NCBI RefSeq assembly: GCF_009711095.1
Contig: NZ_WMJZ01000023.1
Coordinates: 1-64,000 of the forward strand
Length of the DNA: 64,000 nucleotides
DNA from: Intestinirhabdus alba
GTDB lineage: Bacteria; Pseudomonadota; Gammaproteobacteria; Enterobacterales; Enterobacteriaceae
Direction of reading: 5' to 3'
In this document: in pieces, positions 1 through 11,651 of the stretch
How positions within the stretch are numbered: position 1 is the first letter of the stretch
Layout: each line of letters starts with the position of its first letter
Program-made: the position numbers and the translations under genes
Notes under the pieces: model-generated
Databases searched by the model: none
Seen by the model: the letters and a program-made list of their open reading frames with translations, nothing else
Told to the model about the DNA's origin: nothing

Positions 1-639
1 ACGGAAGCGTTACCGCTGGATGTGCTTTACCGCTCAGAGACCTGCAGGCGGAAAGATTATGACCCCACGACTGATTCACATATTCGTACCATACGGGGTT
101 TTAATCCATTTCAGATCTCACTGAGTTCACCGGACAGTGGCGGTTATCGCAAAGCCCGCATCGCTCTTGACGGCGGAACAAAGTGTGGCTGGACCCTTAG
201 TGGTATCAGGGTCGGGATTCAGCTAGCCAAAACCTCTGTACTGGCTAACGGGAAAGATATTACGCCTGCTAACTATGTGTTTGATTTTGATGATGAGGGG
301 TACAGCAGTGCGTTTGGTAAAGGAAGGCCAACCCCTGTAAGTGGTGATCTATTCTTTAAAACTGAATTTTTCCCGATGGAATATGTATATCGCTCAATTA
401 GTGAGATCGATCTGGACCTCTTTGCAGGAAATGAAAAATACGATAAATGGAATAGATATTATAGAGTTACTGATAGCAGGTTTATAAAAATTGAGCCTGT
501 TTTATATTTGAATAAGGTAGTAAAACTTCAAACATCAGACTCGTCTCGCGGGAAGGTTGTTGTCACATATCCGGATGGTAGCTCGGAAAATATCAACGGC
601 AGGGTTCCCGATTATGACAAGTTACTTCGGATGAAATAG
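1..639 (+). CDS. Unknown protein, 3' part only
   Basis: The reading frame is open from the first base of the window to a TAG at 637-639, so this is the C-terminal part (about 212 residues) of a gene that begins upstream; the GTG at 22 is probably internal. I do not recognise the family. The visible part is soluble-looking, with no membrane segment, only two cysteines, and many aromatic and acidic residues towards the end. The last 250 bases are clearly more AT-rich than the feo genes next to it, which suggests an accessory gene. It converges on feoC, with a large hairpin (688-727) between them. That it is coding rests on the long open frame and its position before a terminator. Confidence 0.6.
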   Translation, partial: TEALPLDVLYRSETCRRKDYDPTTDSHIRTIRGFNPFQISLSSPDSGGYRKARIALDGGTKCGWTLSGIRVGIQLAKTSVLANGKDITPANYVFDFDDEGYSSAFGKGRPTPVSGDLFFKTEFFPMEYVYRSISEIDLDLFAGNEKYDKWNRYYRVTDSRFIKIEPVLYLNKVVKLQTSDSSRGKVVVTYPDGSSENINGRVPDYDKLLRMK

Positions 640-687
640 CAGGCTCTTAAAAAGATCATTTTCCGCTGCGCGTAATCTCTTGCTCCA

Positions 688-727
688 TAACGGAAACAAC
701 CCGCCGGAAGGCGGGTTGTTTCCGTTA
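688..727. terminator. Bidirectional terminator-like hairpin between unknown gene and feoC
   Basis: Arms 688-705 and 710-727 are perfectly complementary over 18 bp with a GGAA tetraloop. The A-rich left flank and T-rich right flank are built into the stem. It lies between two convergent genes, so it probably ends transcripts from both sides. Confidence 0.75.
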
Positions 728-802
728 TTTCCTTACGCGCTGGTTGTGCATGTACCGTTCCGTGAGAGATATATTATCGCAGAATTTCTGACACTCACGG
801 CG

Positions 803-1039
803 TTAACGCAGCGCCCACCACTCGCGCAGGCAGGCTTTGCCTTCCGGGCAGCTTTTACAGCTGCCGGAGAGGCAGCCGTCTGGCTCCTCCTGTATTCGCG
901 TCGCCTTGCCCATCTTTTCCAGCTGGTTCAGCATGGCGTCAATCATCGGCTGCGGGGCGTTAAGGGTACGGCTAATCTGCGCCGACTCCATCCGTCCCCG
1001 CAGGGCCAGTAAATCCCGAACCTGAATCAGTGAAGCCAT
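803..1039 (-). CDS. feoC: FeoC, small Fe-S protein of the ferrous iron uptake system
   Basis: 78 residues, the usual FeoC length. The N-terminal half fits a winged-helix fold (residues 1-50). It is followed by a cysteine cluster with Cys56, Cys61, Cys64 and Cys70, which in Klebsiella FeoC binds an oxygen-sensitive Fe-S centre. FeoC is known to bind FeoB and to protect it from FtsH proteolysis under low oxygen. It is the last gene of feoABC, 11 nt after the feoB stop, and ends at the hairpin 688-727. It could also act as a regulator, as first proposed from the fold. Confidence 0.93.
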   Translation of the reverse strand: MASLIQVRDLLALRGRMESAQISRTLNAPQPMIDAMLNQLEKMGKATRIQEEPDGCLSGSCKSCPEGKACLREWWALR

Positions 1040-1050
1040 TTTCTGTCTCC

Positions 1051-3378
1051 CTAGTGGCAGTCGCCGGTAGTGGCGCGGGTGCCGGCGCAGCAGGCGTCGG
1101 CGGCTGTGCCCGTCGTCAGCAGGTTGATATCCACCCGGCTGCGGGCGCGGCGCAGCAGGCCCAGCAGTACCACGTTGAACAGAATCACCGCCAGGATGCA
1201 GATCAGGCTATAAACCGGATGCTGCTCATAGCTGACCACCTGATAGAAGAGGGTGGCCAGCGAGTAAGCGACGTTCAGGCCCCAGAGAACCGAAAAGCCC
1301 ATCCAGCCGCGGCTGGATTCGCGGGCGATGGCCCCCATCACCGAGATGCACGGCACGTACAGCAGCACGAAGATCAGGTAGCTGTAGGCCGCCGCGGCGC
1401 TGCCGAACTTGGCGTCCATCACGCCCATCGCCCCGGTGGCCATCTCGCCGTCGCCTTTGCTGGCTTCGATGGGGTTGGCCAGCACGCTCAGGCTGAAGGT
1501 GCCCTTCAGGCTCTCCCAGGTTTCATCCAGCGCGCCCAGCAGCTCATCGCCGAGGTGGAACTCCGCCGGGTTGAACGCCTCTTCCTGAATGTTTTCCGCG
1601 GTGTAGAGGGTGTTCAGCGTGCCGACCACCACCTCTTTCGCCATCGCGCCGGTGAACAGGCCGACCGTCGCCTGCCAGTTATCCTCATGAACGCCGATCG
1701 GCTTAAAGATCGGGGTTATCACGCGGCTGACGGAGGCGAGGGCAGAGTCGTTGATGTTGTCGACGGTCTTGCCGCTCAGGGAGAAGCTGTTGAAGGCGCT
1801 AAGGAAGATGCTGACGATAACGATGACCTTACCGGCGCGCAGGACGAACCCCTTCAGGCGCTGCCAGGTCTGAATCACCAGACTCTTAATATGCGGCACG
1901 TGGTATACCGGCAGCTCCATCACGAACGGAGAGGCTTCGCCGCGCATGATGGTGTGCTTGAGCATCAGGCCGGTCAGTACCGCCATCACGATGCCCAGCA
2001 CGTACAGCGAAAAGACCGCCAGCGCGCCGTTTTGCCCGAAGAAGGCGGCGGCGAAGACGGCGAAGATCGCCAGGCGGGCACCGCAGGACATAAACGGTGC
2101 CATCATAATGGTCATCAGGCGCTCGCGCGGGGCGTCGAGGGTCCGCGCGCCCATCACCGACGGTACGTTGCAGCCGAAGCCGACAATCAGCGGTACGAAC
2201 GATTTGCCCGGCAGCCCCAGCGCCTGCATCAGCCGGTCCATAACGAACGCCGCGCGCGCCATGTAGCCGGAGTCTTCCAGGAAGGAGAGGAACAGGTACA
2301 TCATGCCGATCTGCGGCACTAACGGCAGCACGGTGTTGATGCCGCCGCCCAGCCCCTGGGCGAGGAAAATGGTCAGCCAGTCGGGGAAGTGGAGAGCGTA
2401 GCCAATCCACTGGATGCCGTGCACAAAGATCGCCACCGACCCCACGTCGAACAGCGGCTGCAGCGCGCCGCCGATGTTGATGGCCAGCAGGAACATCAGG
2501 TACATCACAAACAGGAAGATCGGCAGGCCGAGGAAGCGGTTAAGGATGATTTTATCCACCGCGGTGGTGAAGCGGCTGTGCTCCGCCGTCAGGGTGTTAC
2601 TGACCACGTCGCAGAGGGCGGCGATGCACTGATAGCGGGCGTCGGCAATGTGCAGCGCCGGATCGTCCAGCTCGTCGCTCAGCCGGGCGAGGGAGGCGTC
2701 CAGCCGCTGTGCGGCGTGGCCGGCCCAGGCCCGGCTGTAGATGTCGCCTTCGAGCATCTGCAGCGCCAGCCAGCGGCGCTGCCGTGGCGGCATCTCTCCG
2801 TTCATCGCCGCCGCCAGAGTCTCAACCTCGCGCTGCAGCGGCCGGGCGTAGTGCACCAGATCGACGCTGGCGTTCGCCCTGTGGCGGTCAACGGCCAGCT
2901 TCAGCGCATCTATCCCGCGGCCGCGGGTGGAGACCAGCGGCACCACCGGGCAGCCGAGGCGGGCGGAGAGGGCGTCGATGTCGATGCGGATATTCTGCTT
3001 GTCGGCGATGTCGAGCATATTGAGCGCGACGATACAGGGAATGCCCAGCTCCAGCAGCTGCAGCGTCAGATAGAGGTTGCGCTCCAGGTTGGAGGCGTCC
3101 ACGACGTTGATCAGCAGGTCGGCGTCGCCGCTCAGAATGTAGTGGCAGGCGATCTGCTCATCAAGCGAGGTCTGCGAAGAGATGGTGGTAAGAGAGTAGG
3201 TGCCGGGCAGATCCACCAGCGTGACCTGGTGGTCGGTGGTGGCGAATTGCCCCTCTTTACGCTCAACGGTGACGCCAGCCCAGTTGCCCACGCGCTGGCG
3301 CGCGCCGGTGAGCTGGTTAAACAGGGTGGTTTTGCCGGAATTTGGGTTGCCAATTAAACCAATGGTTAATTTTTTCAT
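1051..3378 (-). CDS. feoB: FeoB, ferrous iron permease with cytosolic G domain
   Basis: 775 residues, about the length of E. coli FeoB. The N-terminal G domain shows G1 GNPNSGKTT (about residues 10-18), G3 DLPG and G4 NMLD. A helical GDI-like part (about 170-270) follows, then the membrane domain with two Gate motifs rich in Gly and Cys (for example [15 protein letters not shown] and the CISVMG region). The C-terminal tail has a Cys pair. It imports Fe(II) across the inner membrane. It lies 18 nt after feoA and is probably co-transcribed with feoA and feoC under Fur and FNR control. Confidence 0.97.
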   Translation of the reverse strand: MKKLTIGLIGNPNSGKTTLFNQLTGARQRVGNWAGVTVERKEGQFATTDHQVTLVDLPGTYSLTTISSQTSLDEQIACHYILSGDADLLINVVDASNLERNLYLTLQLLELGIPCIVALNMLDIADKQNIRIDIDALSARLGCPVVPLVSTRGRGIDALKLAVDRHRANASVDLVHYARPLQREVETLAAAMNGEMPPRQRRWLALQMLEGDIYSRAWAGHAAQRLDASLARLSDELDDPALHIADARYQCIAALCDVVSNTLTAEHSRFTTAVDKIILNRFLGLPIFLFVMYLMFLLAINIGGALQPLFDVGSVAIFVHGIQWIGYALHFPDWLTIFLAQGLGGGINTVLPLVPQIGMMYLFLSFLEDSGYMARAAFVMDRLMQALGLPGKSFVPLIVGFGCNVPSVMGARTLDAPRERLMTIMMAPFMSCGARLAIFAVFAAAFFGQNGALAVFSLYVLGIVMAVLTGLMLKHTIMRGEASPFVMELPVYHVPHIKSLVIQTWQRLKGFVLRAGKVIVIVSIFLSAFNSFSLSGKTVDNINDSALASVSRVITPIFKPIGVHEDNWQATVGLFTGAMAKEVVVGTLNTLYTAENIQEEAFNPAEFHLGDELLGALDETWESLKGTFSLSVLANPIEASKGDGEMATGAMGVMDAKFGSAAAAYSYLIFVLLYVPCISVMGAIARESSRGWMGFSVLWGLNVAYSLATLFYQVVSYEQHPVYSLICILAVILFNVVLLGLLRRARSRVDINLLTTGTAADACCAGTRATTGDCH

Positions 3379-3396
3379 TTTTATAGACTCACTGTG

Positions 3397-3624
3397 TTAA
3401 CAGGAAACCGCTTCCACTTCTATCAGGGATAAATCTTTTTTACGCAGCACCAGGCTCACGCGGCGCGTTTCAATATGAATCGGGTCGCCTAACGGTGCGA
3501 CGCGCACCACGTTAAATGAGGAGCCGGGCAGCATACCGAGGGAGAGCAGTTTCTGACGGTATGCCGGACTGATTTCACGGGCAAAGCCGGTAATTTTCCA
3601 CGCGGTGTCTGGGGTGAAGTTCAT
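3397..3624 (-). CDS. feoA: FeoA, SH3-like accessory protein for ferrous iron uptake
   Basis: 75 residues, the standard length, with the FeoA/SH3-like pattern ([21 protein letters not shown] followed by a beta-rich C-terminus). It is cytosolic and is thought to act on FeoB. First gene of the feoABC operon. The Fur-like and FNR-like sites lie 110-200 bp upstream. Confidence 0.95.
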   Translation of the reverse strand: MNFTPDTAWKITGFAREISPAYRQKLLSLGMLPGSSFNVVRVAPLGDPIHIETRRVSLVLRKKDLSLIEVEAVSC

Positions 3625-3736
3625 AAGAGCCTACTTATTTCTCGCTAACTGAATGTTTACCTCATGGGGCACAGAGAGCGGCATGAGTCCAGGTAAATCG
3701 CCAACGAAAGGGTGATGAAATAAACGACAATATAAT

Positions 3737-3761
3737 GATAATGAGAATGGTTTTTATCATC
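3737..3761 (-). promoter_or_regulatory. Fur box-like site upstream of feoA
   Basis: On the minus strand this reads as a run of AT-rich hexamers ending ATTCTCATTATC, close to the second half of the Fur consensus. It lies about 115 bp before the feoA start, as expected for an iron-repressed feo promoter. The first half of the box is less well matched. Confidence 0.6.
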
Positions 3762-3812
3762 AACCGATTAAATGTGACGGAATGTTGGTTTAAGGAATAA
3801 TTTGCATCCGGC

Positions 3813-3826
3813 TTGATATGGCTCAA
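3813..3826. promoter_or_regulatory. FNR site upstream of feoABC
   Basis: TTGATATGGCTCAA matches the FNR palindrome TTGATnnnnATCAA at nine of ten positions. Anaerobic FNR activation of feo is established in E. coli, which supports the reading. It lies further from feoA than the Fur-like site. Confidence 0.65.
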
Positions 3827-4004
3827 CATTTATTTACTCCGGCGATAAGTAGGGCCGGAGGCATTATTTTGAGGTGGTTTTGTTTAATAAATGTTTAATT
3901 TGTTGGCTAATGGATAATTATTATCGAAACAATTAACGGAAAATTAAATAACCTCTCTTCGTCGGACTTCAGGCGGCAGGGGCGTCGCCCGATCGGCGGT
4001 GGAA

Positions 4005-4055
4005 AAACACCAGAAAAGGGGCAGCGCCCGGCGGGAAGACCGCGCCGGGCGCTGC
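4005..4055 (-). terminator. Intrinsic terminator after tex
   Basis: Arms 4021-4033 and 4043-4055 form a perfect 13 bp GC-rich stem. On the minus strand it is followed by CCCTTTTCTGG and a later TTTTT, so the U-tract is only moderate. It lies 18 bp after the tex stop. Confidence 0.65.
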
Positions 4056-4072
4056 AGGGGCAAAAGGGGCGG

Positions 4073-6400
4073 CTAGCGCTTTTTACCCAAGGCCGCCGCC
4101 AGGGCGTCCATCATTGCGCTGTTGCCTGCGGGCTGGGCATCGCGACCGCGCGGTTTGGCCGCCTTTGTCGCCGGGCGGCTGCCCGACGAACGATCGCCGC
4201 CGCCGCGCCGGACGCTGGCTTCGCCCGGCTGCTCGTCCAGGCGCATGGTCAGGGCGATGCGCTTACGCTGCAGATCGACCTCCAGCACCTTCACCTTAAC
4301 GATGTCGCCCGCTTTGACCACGGTGTGCGGATCTTCCACGAACTTATTCGACAACGAAGAGATATGGACCAGCCCGTCCTGATGCACGCCGATATCGACA
4401 AAGGCACCGAAGTTGGTCACGTTGGTGACCGCCCCTTCGAGGATCATGCCCGGCAGCAGGTCGTTCATGGTCTCCACGCCGTCGGCAAACTGTGCGGTTT
4501 TAAATTCCGGACGCGGGTCGCGGCCCGGCTTTTCCAGCTCTTTGAGGATGTCGGTGACCGTCGGGACGCCGAACGTCTCGTCGGTAAAGTCTGACGCCTT
4601 CAGGCCGCGCAGCTCGCCGCTGTTGCCCATCAGCTCCTTCAGCGCCTGGCGGGTGGCGGCCAGAATACGCTCCACCACCGGATAGGCTTCCGGGTGAACG
4701 CCAGAGGCGTCCAGCGGGTTATCGCCGTGGTTGATGCGCAGGAACCCCGCGCACTGCTCAAAGGCTTTCGGCCCCAGACGGCTCACCTTCAGCAGCTGCT
4801 GGCGGTTCTGGAACTGGCCGTTTTCATCGCGCCAGGCGACGATATTCTGCGCCATCAGCCGGGTCAGACCCGCCACGCGGGTCAGCAGCGGCACGGAGGC
4901 GGTATTGAGATCCACGCCGACGGCGTTCACGCAGTCTTCCACCACCGCGTCCAGTTTACGCGCCAGCTGCGTCTGACTGACGTCGTGCTGATACTGGCCC
5001 ACCCCGATGGATTTCGGATCGATTTTCACCAGTTCCGCCAGCGGGTCCTGCAGGCGTCGGGCAATGGAGACCGCGCCGCGCAGGGAGACATCCAGATCGG
5101 GGAACTCCTGGGCCGCCAGTTCGGATGCGGAATAGACCGAAGCCCCGGCCTCGCTGACGATCACCTTCTGGGCGGTGACCTTCGGGAACTGCTTCTGTAC
5201 GTCGAGGAAGAAGCGCTCGGTTTCGCGGGAGGCGGTGCCGTTGCCGATGGCCACCAGCTCAACGTTATGCTTTTCACACAGCGCGGCGACCGCCACGGCG
5301 GCCTTTGCCGCCTGCCCGGTGTGCGGGTAAATGGTGTCGGTCGCCACCAGCTTGCCGGTGCCGTCAACCACCGCCACCTTCACCCCGGTGCGCAGGCCCG
5401 GATCGAGACCCATGGTGGCGCGCAGGCCGGCCGGTGCCGCCATCAGCAGATCGTGCAGGTTGCGGGCGAAGACGTTGATCGCCTCCTCTTCCGCGCGCTC
5501 GCGGACGGTGCCCATCAGCTCGGTCTCAAGGTGCATCAGCACCTTAATGCGCCACGTCCAGCTCACCACCCCTTTCCGCCAGGCGTCCGCCGGGGCGTTG
5601 TTCAGCCGCAGGCCGAGGTGATCGCTAATAATCTGCTCGCAGTAGCTCTCCTTCGGCGGCTCTTCGAACTGCGGATCGGCGTTCAGCGAAAGCTGTAGCA
5701 CGCCCTCGTTGCGGCCGCGAAACATCGCCAGCGCGCGGTGGGAGGGGACGCCGGCGATCGGCTCGTGGTGGTCGAAGTAGTCGCGGAATTTGGCTCCCTC
5801 CTCCTCTTTGCCGCTCACCACGGCGGCGACCAGGTGGGCGTTTTTCCACAGGTAATCGCGCACTTTCGCCAGCAGCGCCGCGTCTTCGGCAAAGCGCTCC
5901 ATCAGAATATAACGCGCGCCGTCGAGGGCCGCTTTGGTATCCGCCACGCCCTTGTCGGCGTCGATATAGCCTGCGGCTGCGGTTTCCGGATCGTGGGATG
6001 GATCGTTCCACAGCAGGTCGGCCAGCGGCTCCAGTCCGGCCTCAATGGCGATCTGCCCGCGGGTACGGCGTTTCGGCTTATAGGGGAGATAGAGGTCTTC
6101 AAGCTCGGTCTTGCTGAGGGTGCCGCGGATGGCTTTGGCCAGCTCGTCGGTCAGCTTGCCCTGTTCGCCGATGGATTTAAGAATGGACTGACGCCGTTCT
6201 TCCAGTTCGCGCAGATAGACCAGACGTGTCTCCAGATTACGCAACTGCGTGTCGTCCAGACCGCCGGTGATTTCCTTACGATAGCGTGCAATAAACGGCA
6301 CGGTGTTCCCTTCGTCAAGCAGGCGAACGGCGGCTTCCACCTGTTCGGCGCGCGCCTGAAGTTCACCCGCAATAATGCGGCAGAGCGAATCATTCATCAT
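4073..6400 (-). CDS. tex: Tex (YhgF), transcription accessory RNA-binding protein
   Basis: 775 residues, matching E. coli YhgF in length. Domains in order: N-terminal HTH-like helical part (1-190), a YqgF/RuvC-like fold (around 325-450, with GLDPGLRTG), HhH repeats (around 500-570), and a C-terminal S1 RNA-binding domain (around 650-720, [11 protein letters not shown] through [10 protein letters not shown]). The tail is basic. Tex associates with RNA polymerase and nucleic acid and is conserved in most bacteria; its exact job is unsettled. It is followed by a hairpin terminator and lies between feo and greB, as in E. coli. Confidence 0.95.
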   Translation of the reverse strand: MMNDSLCRIIAGELQARAEQVEAAVRLLDEGNTVPFIARYRKEITGGLDDTQLRNLETRLVYLRELEERRQSILKSIGEQGKLTDELAKAIRGTLSKTELEDLYLPYKPKRRTRGQIAIEAGLEPLADLLWNDPSHDPETAAAGYIDADKGVADTKAALDGARYILMERFAEDAALLAKVRDYLWKNAHLVAAVVSGKEEEGAKFRDYFDHHEPIAGVPSHRALAMFRGRNEGVLQLSLNADPQFEEPPKESYCEQIISDHLGLRLNNAPADAWRKGVVSWTWRIKVLMHLETELMGTVRERAEEEAINVFARNLHDLLMAAPAGLRATMGLDPGLRTGVKVAVVDGTGKLVATDTIYPHTGQAAKAAVAVAALCEKHNVELVAIGNGTASRETERFFLDVQKQFPKVTAQKVIVSEAGASVYSASELAAQEFPDLDVSLRGAVSIARRLQDPLAELVKIDPKSIGVGQYQHDVSQTQLARKLDAVVEDCVNAVGVDLNTASVPLLTRVAGLTRLMAQNIVAWRDENGQFQNRQQLLKVSRLGPKAFEQCAGFLRINHGDNPLDASGVHPEAYPVVERILAATRQALKELMGNSGELRGLKASDFTDETFGVPTVTDILKELEKPGRDPRPEFKTAQFADGVETMNDLLPGMILEGAVTNVTNFGAFVDIGVHQDGLVHISSLSNKFVEDPHTVVKAGDIVKVKVLEVDLQRKRIALTMRLDEQPGEASVRRGGGDRSSGSRPATKAAKPRGRDAQPAGNSAMMDALAAALGKKR

Positions 6401-6499
6401 GGGTTCAGTTCATCTGTAGGATCAAAAACAGGGATGTAGTTATACGGACTGGCCGGTAAAATTACCAGCCGCGGGCAGGAGGCTTCGGATTGTTCCTGC

Positions 6500-6973
6500 T
6501 CATTTGACGTAGGTAACCTCATTGACGTACCAGCTGGCCTCGCCTGCCGGCGTGTTGACCACCGCCAGATCTCCCGGCTCTTTTTTTAACAGCGCCCGCG
6601 CCATCGGTGAATCAATGGAGATATAATCCTTCCGGCCAAAAATTTCGTCATAGCCGACGATGCGAAAGCGGCGAATATCGCCCGCGTCGTTCTCAATTTC
6701 CACCCACGCGCCGAAGAAGACCTTGCCCTCCTGCTGGGGGGAGTAATCGACGATTTTGAGGTTTTCCAGACATTTGGTCAGATAGCGGACCCGGCGGTCG
6801 ATCTCGCGCAGGCGTTTTTTATTATACTGATAGTCAGCATTCTCGCTGCGGTCGCCGAGGCTGGCGGCCCAGGTAACCTTTTTAGTGACCTCCGGGCGCT
6901 CTTCGCGCCACAGGTGGTTAAGCTCTTGTTTGAGTTTTTCGTACCCTTCCCGGGTAATCAGGGGCGTTTTCAT
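6500..6973 (-). CDS. greB: GreB, transcript cleavage elongation factor
   Basis: 157 residues when started at ATG 6973 (protein MKTPLITREG), which agrees with the E. coli length. An upstream in-frame ATG at 7090 would add 39 residues that look unrelated and is rejected. The N-terminal coiled coil (residues 1-75) carries the acidic tip and the basic patch typical of Gre factors. The C-terminal FKBP-like domain follows. GreB enters the RNA polymerase secondary channel and stimulates cleavage of backtracked RNA. Divergent from ompR. Confidence 0.95.
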   Translation of the reverse strand: MKTPLITREGYEKLKQELNHLWREERPEVTKKVTWAASLGDRSENADYQYNKKRLREIDRRVRYLTKCLENLKIVDYSPQQEGKVFFGAWVEIENDAGDIRRFRIVGYDEIFGRKDYISIDSPMARALLKKEPGDLAVVNTPAGEASWYVNEVTYVK

Positions 6974-7504
6974 TTGCCTGGTTTCTCGTTGACTGGCTGA
7001 AGAGGCGGCGTAAGCCCGGGTATCGACAGCGTTATATCCTGTTTGGGCTGAATGCCGTCGCCCATGATGCCTGAAGCAGGGCGGGGACACGCCTTAAATC
7101 ATAAAGTAGCGGATTAATTGTATACTTAACCTGCTGTTTAATATGCTTTGTAACAATTTAGCCTGAAATTTATACCAGAATTCGCTGGTGGCGAAGACGC
7201 GCTTTTTGAAGAATATACACAAAATATTTCAGATTGCACCGAGGCGGCAGGTGAGCAGCACATCCGCCAGGAAAAACGGCCCGGCGGCGCGTGTCGGGGC
7301 GGTTAAAAAGGCAGTCTGAAGAAGGGTGTGTATACCCTAAATAATTCGAGTTGCAGGACAAAACGCAGCGCGTTTTGAACAGCCCCGGGGCTGGCCCCGA
7401 AGGGGTGAGGCCCCTGGGCCGAATAAAGTCAACACACGTGCAACTTGAAGTATGACGGGTATATGCACACTGACAACCGTTGCGAACCTTTGGGAGTACA
7501 ACCA
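6974..7504. other. greB-ompR divergent intergenic region
   Basis: This 531 bp gap holds the greB promoter side and a repeat element at 7331-7463 (listed separately). A short conserved ompR leader with the ribosome site TTTGGGAGTACAA follows before ATG 7505. No gene is supported; open frames here run through the repeat. Confidence 0.6.
7331..7463. repeat. Small inverted-repeat element (copy 1) in the ompR leader
   Basis: The element begins TATACCCTAAATAATTCGAG and its end, read on the other strand, begins TATACCCGTCATACTTCAAG, so the termini are imperfect inverted repeats of about 26 bp. The interior has smaller palindromes (AACGCAGCGCGTT, and a GGGGCTGGCCCC-type stem). It has no coding capacity and is MITE-like. 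It ends 41 bp before the ompR start. About 93 bp of its left part recur at 35183-35275. Confidence 0.75.
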
Positions 7505-9573
<2,069 letters not shown>

Positions 9574-9600
9574 CCCAACGCCCGGCGTTCGCCGGACGTA

Positions 9601-9628
9601 AAAACCCCTTCTCCGTACGGAGAGGGGG
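9601..9628 (-). terminator. Intrinsic terminator after pckA
   Basis: A hairpin at 9605-9627 (arms CCCCTTCTCCGT and ACGGAGAGGGG, one bulged base) is followed on the minus strand by GGTTTTTACG. It sits 20 bp after the pckA stop, between convergent envZ and pckA, and may serve both. Confidence 0.7.
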
Positions 9629-9648
9629 GCTGCGCGGTAATCAGGAAC

Positions 9649-11271
9649 TTACAGCTTCGGGCCGGCGCTGACCAGCGCCGCGCCCGCCGGCGTATCGGTA
9701 TACTTCTCAAAATTTTCAATAAACAGCTTCGCCAGCGCGGTGGCTTTTTCCTGCCACTGCTCCGGTGATGCATAGGTGCCGCGCGGGTCGAGAATACGGG
9801 TATCCACGCCGGGCAGTTCGACTGGGATCGCCAGGTTGAATATTGGCAGGCTGAAGGTTTCCGCCTCATCCAGCGAGCCGTTCAGAATGGCGTCGATAAT
9901 GGCGCGGGTGTCTTTAATCGAGATGCGCTTACCGGTGCCGTTCCAGCCGGTGTTGACCAGGTATGCCTGAGCGCCCGCCGCCTGCATACGTTTTACCAGC
10001 ACCTCCGCGTAGCGGGTCGGGTGCAGCGACAGGAACGCCGCGCCGAAGCAGGCGGAGAAGGTTGGCGTCGGTTCGGTGATGCCGCGCTCGGTGCCCGCCA
10101 GCTTGGCGGTAAAGCCGGAGAGAAAGTGGTACTGCGTCTGCTCCGCCGTCAGGCGGGAGACCGGCGGCAGCACGCCGAAGGCGTCGGCGGTCAGGAAGAT
10201 CACTTTGCCGGCGTGGCCCGCCTTCGATACCGGCTTAACGATGTTCTCAATATGGTAGATCGGGTAGGAGACGCGGGTGTTTTCGGTTTTCGAGCCGTCG
10301 TCGAAGTCGACGGAGCCGTCCGCGCGCACGGTGACGTTTTCCAGCAGCGCGTCGCGGCGAATGGCGTTATAGATTTCCGGCTCCGCCTCCTTCGACAGCT
10401 TAATGGTTTTCGCATAGCAGCCGCCTTCGAAGTTAAACACCCCGTCATCGTCCCAGCCGTGCTCGTCGTCGCCGATCAGGCGGCGTTTCGGATCGGTGGA
10501 GAGGGTGGTTTTACCGGTGCCGGACAGGCCGAAGAAGACCGCCACGTCGCCTTTTTCGCCGACGTTGGCGGAGCAGTGCATGGAGGCGATACCCTTCAGC
10601 GGCAGCAGGTAGTTCATCATCGAGAACATCCCTTTCTTCATTTCGCCGCCGTACCAGGTGCCGCCAATCAGCTGAATACGCTCGGTCAGGTTGAAGGCGA
10701 CGAAGTTTTCAGAGTTCAGCCCCTGCGCTTTCCACTGCGGGTTGGTGCACTTCGCGCCGTTCATCACGATAAAGTCAGGTTTGAAGCCGGACAGCTCCTC
10801 GTCGTTCGGACGAATAAACATGTTTTTGACGAAATGGGCCTGCCAGGCGACCTCGGTGATGAAGCGTACGGAAAGGCGGGTATCGGGGTTGGCACCGCAG
10901 AAGGCGTCGATAACGAACAGACGTTTGCCGGAGAGCTGTTGGGTAACCAGGCTTTTCAGGTGCTGCCATGTTTCTGGAGAGAGCGGCTTGTTGTCGTTTT
11001 TGCCTTTGCCCTTGTCGGACCACCAGAAGGTGTCGCGGGTAGTGTCATCGCGGACGATATATTTATCCTTCGGTGAACGGCCGGTAAAAATACCGGTATC
11101 GACGGCAACAGCGCCAAGGTTTGTCAGGACGCCGCGCTCGTAGCCCTGCAGGGCCGGATCGCACTCTTCCTGATAGAGGGTTTCATAATCGGGATTGTAG
11201 ACGATATCCTCGACGTCATTGATACCATAAGCCTTGAGATCCTGCGGAGATAAGCGGGTATTCGCGCGCAT
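9649..11271 (-). CDS. pckA: PckA, phosphoenolpyruvate carboxykinase (ATP)
   Basis: 540 residues, the E. coli length. It contains the kinase-1a P-loop [11 protein letters not shown] (about residues 247-257), the following metal site IGDDEHGW, and the conserved N-terminal ARTLS-free start used by enterobacterial enzymes. It converts oxaloacetate and ATP to PEP, ADP and CO2, the first committed step of gluconeogenesis. Its upstream region has two CRP-like sites, in keeping with catabolite control. Convergent with envZ. Confidence 0.97.
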   Translation of the reverse strand: MRANTRLSPQDLKAYGINDVEDIVYNPDYETLYQEECDPALQGYERGVLTNLGAVAVDTGIFTGRSPKDKYIVRDDTTRDTFWWSDKGKGKNDNKPLSPETWQHLKSLVTQQLSGKRLFVIDAFCGANPDTRLSVRFITEVAWQAHFVKNMFIRPNDEELSGFKPDFIVMNGAKCTNPQWKAQGLNSENFVAFNLTERIQLIGGTWYGGEMKKGMFSMMNYLLPLKGIASMHCSANVGEKGDVAVFFGLSGTGKTTLSTDPKRRLIGDDEHGWDDDGVFNFEGGCYAKTIKLSKEAEPEIYNAIRRDALLENVTVRADGSVDFDDGSKTENTRVSYPIYHIENIVKPVSKAGHAGKVIFLTADAFGVLPPVSRLTAEQTQYHFLSGFTAKLAGTERGITEPTPTFSACFGAAFLSLHPTRYAEVLVKRMQAAGAQAYLVNTGWNGTGKRISIKDTRAIIDAILNGSLDEAETFSLPIFNLAIPVELPGVDTRILDPRGTYASPEQWQEKATALAKLFIENFEKYTDTPAGAALVSAGPKL

Positions 11272-11651
11272 TTTACTGCTCCTTAACCAAGATGAATTAC
11301 CTGAAATAGTAAGGTTTTTTTGCGTTTGTTAACCGCGACAAGGCTCATGATTTATTTATCTGGTCAACATCACGATCGACTGAAAACGCTGTGACTCCCG
11401 TCACGAAGCGGCACTTATTATGGCAGGAAAGCCTTTTTTGTTGAGAAAAATGTTCTATTAACGTTAAAAAGTCGTGTTTTTGTGGGGGGTAATGTGAGTG
11501 TAATCGCATTCACGTAAGAAATTCACGTAACAATAACATTTAGTATATCGATTCACCTCGCATTGATATTTTCTGAAACGGAGGTGCCGTCGTCCTTTTT
11601 GTCGGCCGGGATGCGATACTTCCACCCTTTACCTTTATTCGGGATAAGCAC
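11272..11651. promoter_or_regulatory. pckA-yhgE divergent control region with two CRP-like sites
   Basis: This 380 bp region separates divergent pckA and yhgE. Two matches to the CRP palindrome TGTGA-N6-TCACA are visible: TGTGACTCCCGTCACG at 11390-11405 (nine of ten) and TGTGAGTGTAATCGCA at 11493-11508 (nine of ten). Both lie 120-240 bp before the pckA start. The rest is AT-rich with no gene. Confidence 0.55.

Larger units (their letters stand above)
3625..4072. promoter_or_regulatory. feoABC control region and tex 3' region
   Basis: This 448 bp gap holds the feo promoter area next to feoA (Fur-like and FNR-like sites listed separately). It also holds an AT-rich stretch with a near-palindrome GATAATTATTATC at 3913-3925, which could be a second Fur contact, and the tex terminator at its right end. 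No gene is seen. Confidence 0.6.

Noticed and set aside
1030-2322. Long plus-strand open frame of 430 codons opposite feoB
   Set aside because: It is the antisense shadow of the GC-rich feoB reading frame; composition is Ala/Gly/Arg/His-rich and no family is recognised.
10021-11076. 351-codon plus-strand frame opposite pckA
   Set aside because: Shadow of pckA; the PckA protein has its full set of motifs.
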